From Proteus hauseri ATCC 700826 (GTDB taxonomy: Bacteria; Pseudomonadota; Gammaproteobacteria; Enterobacterales; Enterobacteriaceae): a DNA stretch of 64,000 bases. The notes beneath the pieces were generated by a model. It did not search any database and was not told where the DNA came from. It was given only the letters and a program-made list of their open reading frames with translations. Every line of letters begins with the position of its first letter. Positions within the stretch are counted from its first letter, which is position 1. The DNA is taken from the NCBI RefSeq assembly GCF_001654965.1, contig NZ_LXEV01000016.1:124001-188000 (forward strand). Reading direction: 5' to 3'. A program made the position numbers and the translations under genes. Positions 61,153-64,000 of the stretch are shown here, in pieces.

Positions 61153-62493
61153 TTAAATATCCAAACGCTTAGTTTGCCATTTACGTGAATACCAACGCCA
61201 TGCATTAGTTAAGCCGCGTAGCCACTCATCACACAGAAAACCAATCCAAATACCAATTAAGCCCATCTCCATTTTAATACCAAGGAAATAGCCGACTGGA
61301 ATTGCCACACCCCACATAAAGCAAACCGCGGTAATTAGCGGAAATTTTGCATCGCCAGCGGCACGTAGGGCATTAACCATTACAATATTAAATGTACGAC
61401 CTGGCTCTAAAAATACCGACAAAATAAATAGCGGTAATAGTTGGTCGATAATACGCTGATCGTCAGTAATTGAATAAAGGATCGGGTCACGCATAAACCA
61501 ATAGATAATCACGACGACTATCGTGAAAATAACCCCCATTTTAAGACTTTTAACACCGCGAATATAAGCATCATCAAAGCGTTTAGCACCGACTAAATGC
61601 CCTACAAGTATTTCGTTACCAATACTAATAGCGATGCCGAATAGCATTAAAAAGAGTGACAACTGGAAATAGAGCGTTTGGGCCGCTAACGGAACTTCCC
61701 CCATTAACCCGATAAATGCTGATGCTGTCATATAGTGTAAAATCCACACCAGATTTTCACCCGCAGCAGGTAAACCGATATGTAGGATTTTTGCTAACAT
61801 ATTTTTAGACCAAATAACTAATAGCCTAATTTCAAATTTAATACGCAAGCCATAGAACAGTAATCCACAAAGTAAGATAACGGCGATAATACGACCAACA
61901 ACCGTTGACCAAGCAACACCCACTAAGCCATATTGCGGTAATCCAAAGAAGCCGTATAGCACAATCATATTACCGATTACGGTAACAATATTGGCAATCA
62001 ACGTGACATACATAGCTGCTTTTGATTTACCGTAAACACGTAAACATGCCGCTAAAATGATTGAAATAGCCTCTGGAATAAGGCAAATACCAAGAATATG
62101 CAGGTAATTGTAACCATCTTGCACTAAATGCTCTGGCGTATTCATAACATTAAGAATACGGTAGCCAAAAAACAGGATCACAGCAGCACTAATAAAACCA
62201 AGTAAGAAGTTAAATGCGATAGAAATATGAATTGCTTGGCTGGCTTTTTCTCGCTTTCCAGCGCCTAGGTATTGGGCAATAACGACGCTACACCCGACAC
62301 TAATAAAGTTAAATATAGTGATAAAAAGGTCAAAAACTTGGTTACCCACGCCCATTGCAGCTAAATAAGCTGTAGAAACATGGCTTATCATGTAAGTATT
62401 GATTAATAGCGTGGCGAGATGAAGAAAAATATCAATAAATATCGGCCAGCTAAGAGAATAAAGCGAACGATCCGCTACATCAGACTGATGCAT
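61153..62493 (-). CDS. MATE family efflux transporter
   Basis: Multidrug and toxin extrusion protein, sodium- or proton-coupled, inner membrane. 446 residues with twelve hydrophobic segments. Motifs MGVGNQVFDLFITIFNF and CSVVIAQYLGAGKREKA near the N-terminus, and GNEILVGHLVGAKRFDDAY in the second half, are MATE-typical. The nearest known types are EmmdR/YeeO-like rather than NorM. Substrates cannot be told from sequence. Confidence 0.9.
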   Translation of the reverse strand: MHQSDVADRSLYSLSWPIFIDIFLHLATLLINTYMISHVSTAYLAAMGVGNQVFDLFITIFNFISVGCSVVIAQYLGAGKREKASQAIHISIAFNFLLGFISAAVILFFGYRILNVMNTPEHLVQDGYNYLHILGICLIPEAISIILAACLRVYGKSKAAMYVTLIANIVTVIGNMIVLYGFFGLPQYGLVGVAWSTVVGRIIAVILLCGLLFYGLRIKFEIRLLVIWSKNMLAKILHIGLPAAGENLVWILHYMTASAFIGLMGEVPLAAQTLYFQLSLFLMLFGIAISIGNEILVGHLVGAKRFDDAYIRGVKSLKMGVIFTIVVVIIYWFMRDPILYSITDDQRIIDQLLPLFILSVFLEPGRTFNIVMVNALRAAGDAKFPLITAVCFMWGVAIPVGYFLGIKMEMGLIGIWIGFLCDEWLRGLTNAWRWYSRKWQTKRLDI

Positions 62494-62694
62494 TGAAAAC
62501 CTTCTTAAAAAAACAGAGTGAAAAAGTGTTGTAAATATAATCAGCGGGAAGAGTGGGGATTCTACATGGTTTATTTATAGGGGAATAGCGTAATTAATTA
62601 ATATCTGGCAAAAAAAATTATTATATGGTTTATTCGTTGGATCTTAATCACTATTCTTATTAAGAGATGATTAATATCTAGCACAGGGGAAGAA

Positions 62695-63594
62695 ATGAAT
62701 ACGAAAATAAAAGTTGCTATTGTTGGTTATGGCAATATTGGCCAATTTGCTTTAGAAGCAGTAAAAGCGGCACAAGATTTTGAATTAGTAGGTGTGGTTC
62801 GTCGTGATTGCACAAATATTCCAGAAGAACTGCAAAATATTACTGTTACCAATGATATAAAAACGTTAGGACAGGTTGATGTTGCACTGCTTTGTTCACC
62901 AACACGGGCAATTAAAGAATTAGCAAAATCTATTTTAGCATTAGGTATTAATACGGTAGATAGTTTTGATGTTCATAGCGAAATCGTTGCATTAAAAACA
63001 GAGCTTGATAGCGTAGCTAAAAAACACGACCGTGTTGCTGTTATTTCAGCAGGGTGGGATCCGGGTTCTGATTCTATTATTCGCACATTAATGTTAGCTA
63101 TGGCACCAAAAGGAATTACTTATACTAACTTTGGCCCAGGAATGAGTATGGGTCATAGTGTTGCAGCTAAAACAATTGAAGGTGTAAAAGATGCGCTTTC
63201 TATGACAATTCCATTAGGTACGGGTGTTCACCGCCGTATGGTTTATGTTGAATTAAAAGCAGGTGCTGATTTTAATGCTGTAGAAAAGGCTATTAAGGCA
63301 GATAGTTATTTCTCTTCAGATGAAACACATATTAAACAAGTCGATAGTGTTGATAGCTTAAAAGATATTGGTCATGGTGTACAAATGACGCATAAAGGTG
63401 TTTCAGGCAAGACACATAATCAGTTATTTGAATATTCAATGAGAATTAACAATCCGGCATTAACATCTCAATTTATGGTTTCAGCAGCAAGAGCGAGTAT
63501 GAAGCAGCAAGCAGGTGCTTATACCGTTATTGAAATTCCACCAGTAAACTTTTTAGCGGGTGATTTAAATACATTAATAGCTAAATTAGTGTAA
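62695..63594 (+). CDS. ddh: meso-Diaminopimelate D-dehydrogenase
   Basis: NADPH-dependent enzyme (EC 1.4.1.16) that interconverts L-tetrahydrodipicolinate and meso-diaminopimelate, a one-step route to lysine and peptidoglycan precursors. 299 residues. N-terminal Rossmann motif VGYGNIGQFALEA; substrate-site motifs SAGWDPGSDS and NFGPGMSMGHS are characteristic. Most enterobacteria use only the succinylase route, but Proteus is among genera known to carry this enzyme. GGGGAAG precedes the ATG. Confidence 0.92.
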   Translation: MNTKIKVAIVGYGNIGQFALEAVKAAQDFELVGVVRRDCTNIPEELQNITVTNDIKTLGQVDVALLCSPTRAIKELAKSILALGINTVDSFDVHSEIVALKTELDSVAKKHDRVAVISAGWDPGSDSIIRTLMLAMAPKGITYTNFGPGMSMGHSVAAKTIEGVKDALSMTIPLGTGVHRRMVYVELKAGADFNAVEKAIKADSYFSSDETHIKQVDSVDSLKDIGHGVQMTHKGVSGKTHNQLFEYSMRINNPALTSQFMVSAARASMKQQAGAYTVIEIPPVNFLAGDLNTLIAKLV

Positions 63595-63618
63595 TTTAAT
63601 TAAGGATCTCTGCATAAA

Positions 63619-63646
63619 ATATTGCCCACATTACAGTGGGCAATAT
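63619..63646. terminator. Terminator between ddh and the PEP-hydrolase-family gene
   Basis: Perfect 11-base stem ATATTGCCCAC / GTGGGCAATAT, loop ATTACA. T-rich on the minus side. Lies between converging genes. Confidence 0.8.
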
Positions 63647-63680
63647 AGATTAACGCTTAGGCAAACTTGATGATTTAGGA

Positions 63681-64000
63681 TTAGCGTTTAATACTTTTAA
63701 ATTCTTTCGTTGTTGCGGTTAATGCCACTTCGGTTGGTAAACGTTCCATTGAACTTGCACCATAGAAACCATGGCAATCTGGGCAGTTATCAAGAATATA
63801 TTGAGCATCTTCTGGCGTTGCAATAGGGCCGCCATGACAAAGCACAATCACATCAGCACGTACTGCTTTCGCGGCTTTTGCCCAATCATTAATTAAGGGT
63901 ACGCAATCGGCTAAGGTTAATGCCGTTTCAGCCCCAATATTACCACCCGTGGTTAATCCCATATGCGGAACGATAATATCAGCACCAGCTTGTGCCATAG
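63681..64000 (-). CDS. TIM-barrel signal transduction / PEP hydrolase family protein (partial)
   Basis: C-terminal about 105 residues of a TIM-barrel protein (family described as phosphoenolpyruvate hydrolase or TIM-br_sig_trns, about 280 residues when full). Recognised by [32 protein letters not shown] and [14 protein letters not shown]. The frame stays open through the window edge, so the true start is outside. Its usual partner is a UPF0261/Tm-1-like protein, which could lie beyond the edge. Confidence 0.8.
   Translation of the reverse strand, partial: MAQAGADIIVPHMGLTTGGNIGAETALTLADCVPLINDWAKAAKAVRADVIVLCHGGPIATPEDAQYILDNCPDCHGFYGASSMERLPTEVALTATTKEFKSIKR

Overview
The window is chromosomal DNA of an enterobacterium with low G+C, most likely a Proteus species or close Morganellaceae relative. 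This is inferred from protein similarity remembered for E. coli homologues, the AT-rich codon use, and an E. coli-like gene order from cyo through recR with local changes. No phage, insertion sequence, CRISPR array, tRNA or rRNA was seen.

Layout. 1-3496: cytochrome bo3 oxidase operon (cyoA, cyoB, partial cyoC, minus strand). 3992-9340: Tsx-like porin, dbpA helicase, ampG-yajG, bolA. 9662-18709: protein quality control block tig, clpP, clpX, lon, hupB, ppiD, with sigma32-like promoters before clpP and lon. 18984-27873: ComEA-like protein, fadM, queC, decR, ABC pair mdlA-mdlB, glnK-amtB with a clear sigma54 promoter and NtrC site, tesB. 28184-29277: 4.5S RNA (ffs), an hha gene broken by a poly-A frameshift, and tomB. 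29893-35401: acrAB efflux operon, divergent acrR, ychN. 35526-43636: mscK, rsmS, priC, apt, dnaX (with a conserved frameshift heptamer), ybaB, recR.

After recR, where E. coli carries htpG, lies a four-gene operon (43891-49355): vWA protein, PP2C phosphatase, protein kinase with membrane anchor, and a large membrane protein with two TonB-C-like domains. The first three resemble E. coli YegL, YegK/PphC and YegI. The fourth partner is not one I recognise and makes this the best candidate for an undescribed signalling system. Next come the pyruvate transporter operon btsT-yjiX-yjiA, cyuA (cysteine desulfidase), and a pepT/DcuC-type transporter pair.

58419-61094 is a very AT-rich island of unknown genes: a protein with three 32-residue tandem repeats, a downstream reading frame without a normal start that becomes continuous with it if one A is added, a small membrane peptide, and another unknown protein. 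The window ends with a MATE transporter, meso-diaminopimelate dehydrogenase (ddh), and the C-terminal part of a TIM-barrel PEP-hydrolase-family protein.

Links between genes: GlnK controls AmtB for ammonium uptake; ClpX unfolds for ClpP and Lon acts beside them; AcrR represses acrAB; DecR is the homologue of the E. coli regulator of cyuA, which also lies in this window about 32 kb away. All functional names rest on recognised protein sequence, since no database search was run.
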